Assembly: GCF_021354595.1 (NCBI RefSeq)
Contig: NZ_JADWYJ010000002.1
Coordinates: 124,001 to 188,000, forward strand
DNA length: 64,000 nt
Direction of reading: 5' to 3'
Source of the DNA: Maribellus sp. CM-23
GTDB taxonomy: Bacteria > Bacteroidota > Bacteroidia > Bacteroidales > Prolixibacteraceae
The notes beneath the pieces are model-generated. The model had not been told where the DNA came from. It saw only the letters and a list, made by a program, of their open reading frames with translations, and ran no database searches. A program made the translations under genes and the position numbers. Below, piece after piece: positions 63,272-64,000 of this stretch (position 1 is its first letter; each line of letters starts with the position of its first letter).

Positions 63272-64000
63272 ATGATTTCGTCCACCACCAGAGGAGCTGT
63301 AATGATTATGCTCTCGGCTATATTTTTTGGGATGATGCCATTCTTCGCATTAAAAACATATGCTGAAGGATTTGACGTAAACAATCTTTTGTTGTTCCGC
63401 TACATTTTTGCTTTCATCTTAATTGCTTTATTTTGTTTATACAAAAAAATTAGCCTCCGAATCAACCGAAAACAATTTATTCATTTACTAATGGCTGCAA
63501 TAGTCGGAACTATGATGACTACGTACACACTCTTTAAGTCGTACCAGTACATCTCGTCGGGCTTGGCCAGCACCCTTCATTTTATATACCCCATTGTTAC
63601 ACTGATCCTGGCTACAGTCCTTTTCAAAGAACGTTTTACGGTATATAAATTAATGGCACTACTATTATCGCTTAGCGGCATTGCAATTTTAGCAACTGGC
63701 ACTCGCGAGCCACTAAATACAACCGGTATTCTTTGGGCACTAGCATCAGGCATACTGTATGCTATCTATATTACCAGTATGGCACATCCTGAGCTTAAAA
63801 AGCTAAATTCTTTTACTGCATCATTTTGGATATTTGGAATTACTGGCTTTTTATTCCTCATTCAAGGAATGGCAACAAACAACATCAACCTTGAAATTAC
63901 CCCTAAAGCGTTGTTCTATATGCTTAATCTCAGCATATGGTCAACCTTCGGAGCCGTGGTTTTGTTTTTTAACGGACTCAAACAAACCGGTCCGGGCAAC
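63272..64000 (+). CDS. EamA/DMT family transporter (3' truncated)
   Basis: The first 243 codons of a drug/metabolite-type transporter run to the window edge without a stop. It shows the EamA pattern of many hydrophobic helices, with GAVMIMLSAIFFGMMPFFAL at the start, a conserved middle (SSGLASTLHFIYPIVTLIL, then FKERFTVYKLMALLLSLSGI), and the second EamA repeat starting at GILWALASGILYAIYI. Members export amino acids or other small metabolites; the substrate cannot be read. The start is the ATG at 63272. A near -7 box lies 73 bases upstream. Confidence 0.85.
   Translation, partial: MISSTTRGAVMIMLSAIFFGMMPFFALKTYAEGFDVNNLLLFRYIFAFILIALFCLYKKISLRINRKQFIHLLMAAIVGTMMTTYTLFKSYQYISSGLASTLHFIYPIVTLILATVLFKERFTVYKLMALLLSLSGIAILATGTREPLNTTGILWALASGILYAIYITSMAHPELKKLNSFTASFWIFGITGFLFLIQGMATNNINLEITPKALFYMLNLSIWSTFGAVVLFFNGLKQTGPGN

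Overview
The window is chromosomal DNA from a member of the Bacteroidota, most likely the order Marinilabiliales (for example Prolixibacteraceae). The order-level call is inference. The phylum call rests on type IX secretion (T9SS) C-terminal sorting domains, a PorD-type protein, a Bacteroidota-style omega subunit and coaBC/bamD gene order, a promoter with the phylum's TTTG / TAnnTTTG architecture, and several protein families typical of the phylum. No tRNA, rRNA, CRISPR array, integrase or transposase gene was found.

Layout. 1-3459 (+): the tail end of a membrane protein, then three tandem paralogous lipoproteins. 3472-9372 (-): a housekeeping run in the order bamD, rpoZ, coaBC, porD-like, recN, cvfB-like. 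9570-10947 (+): an alpha-oxoamine synthase gene with a clear promoter and terminator. 11058-13072 (-): a DUF1080 lipoprotein and a CE15-like glucuronoyl esterase. 13175-40386 (-): an almost gapless 27-kb operon of 18 genes for an extracellular contractile injection system (eCIS, the PVC/Afp/AlgoCIS/MAC type). In transcription order it encodes the cap (DUF4255/Pvc16), an unknown protein, one sheath, two tubes, DUF5908, a LysM protein, a VgrG-like spike, a PAAR tip, gp25, two large baseplate proteins, a 1407-residue PKD protein in the usual fibre position, a tape measure, two DUF4157 proteins (probable cargo), a TPR protein and an AAA+ ATPase.

40902-43819 (+): divergent from the eCIS, two paralogous periplasmic-binding-protein-like genes flank a small phage tail-collar protein. 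43830-55854 (+): two very large T9SS-exported, multi-domain surface proteins. They share a gapless 1.84-kb 3' block and the same terminator.

55869-64000: a divergent pair of dacB-like PBP4 (-) and crcB (+), then DUF190; an Fe-S scaffold-like gene and a GGGtGRT gene with a decayed copy of its own 3' end; a C-GCAxxG-C-C protein; enolase; and the start of an EamA-type transporter cut by the window edge.

How it fits together. The eCIS operon holds all core parts of a contractile particle: sheath, tube, baseplate, spike, tip, tape measure, cap and remodelling ATPase. It carries two putative cargo proteins with zinc-protease-like DUF4157 leaders, one of which also has an HNH-like nuclease motif. 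The least described parts are the 1407-residue PKD protein, the 292-residue protein between cap and sheath, and the neighbouring binding-protein / tail-collar / binding-protein trio that leads into the giant adhesins. All calls come from reading the sequence; no database search was run.
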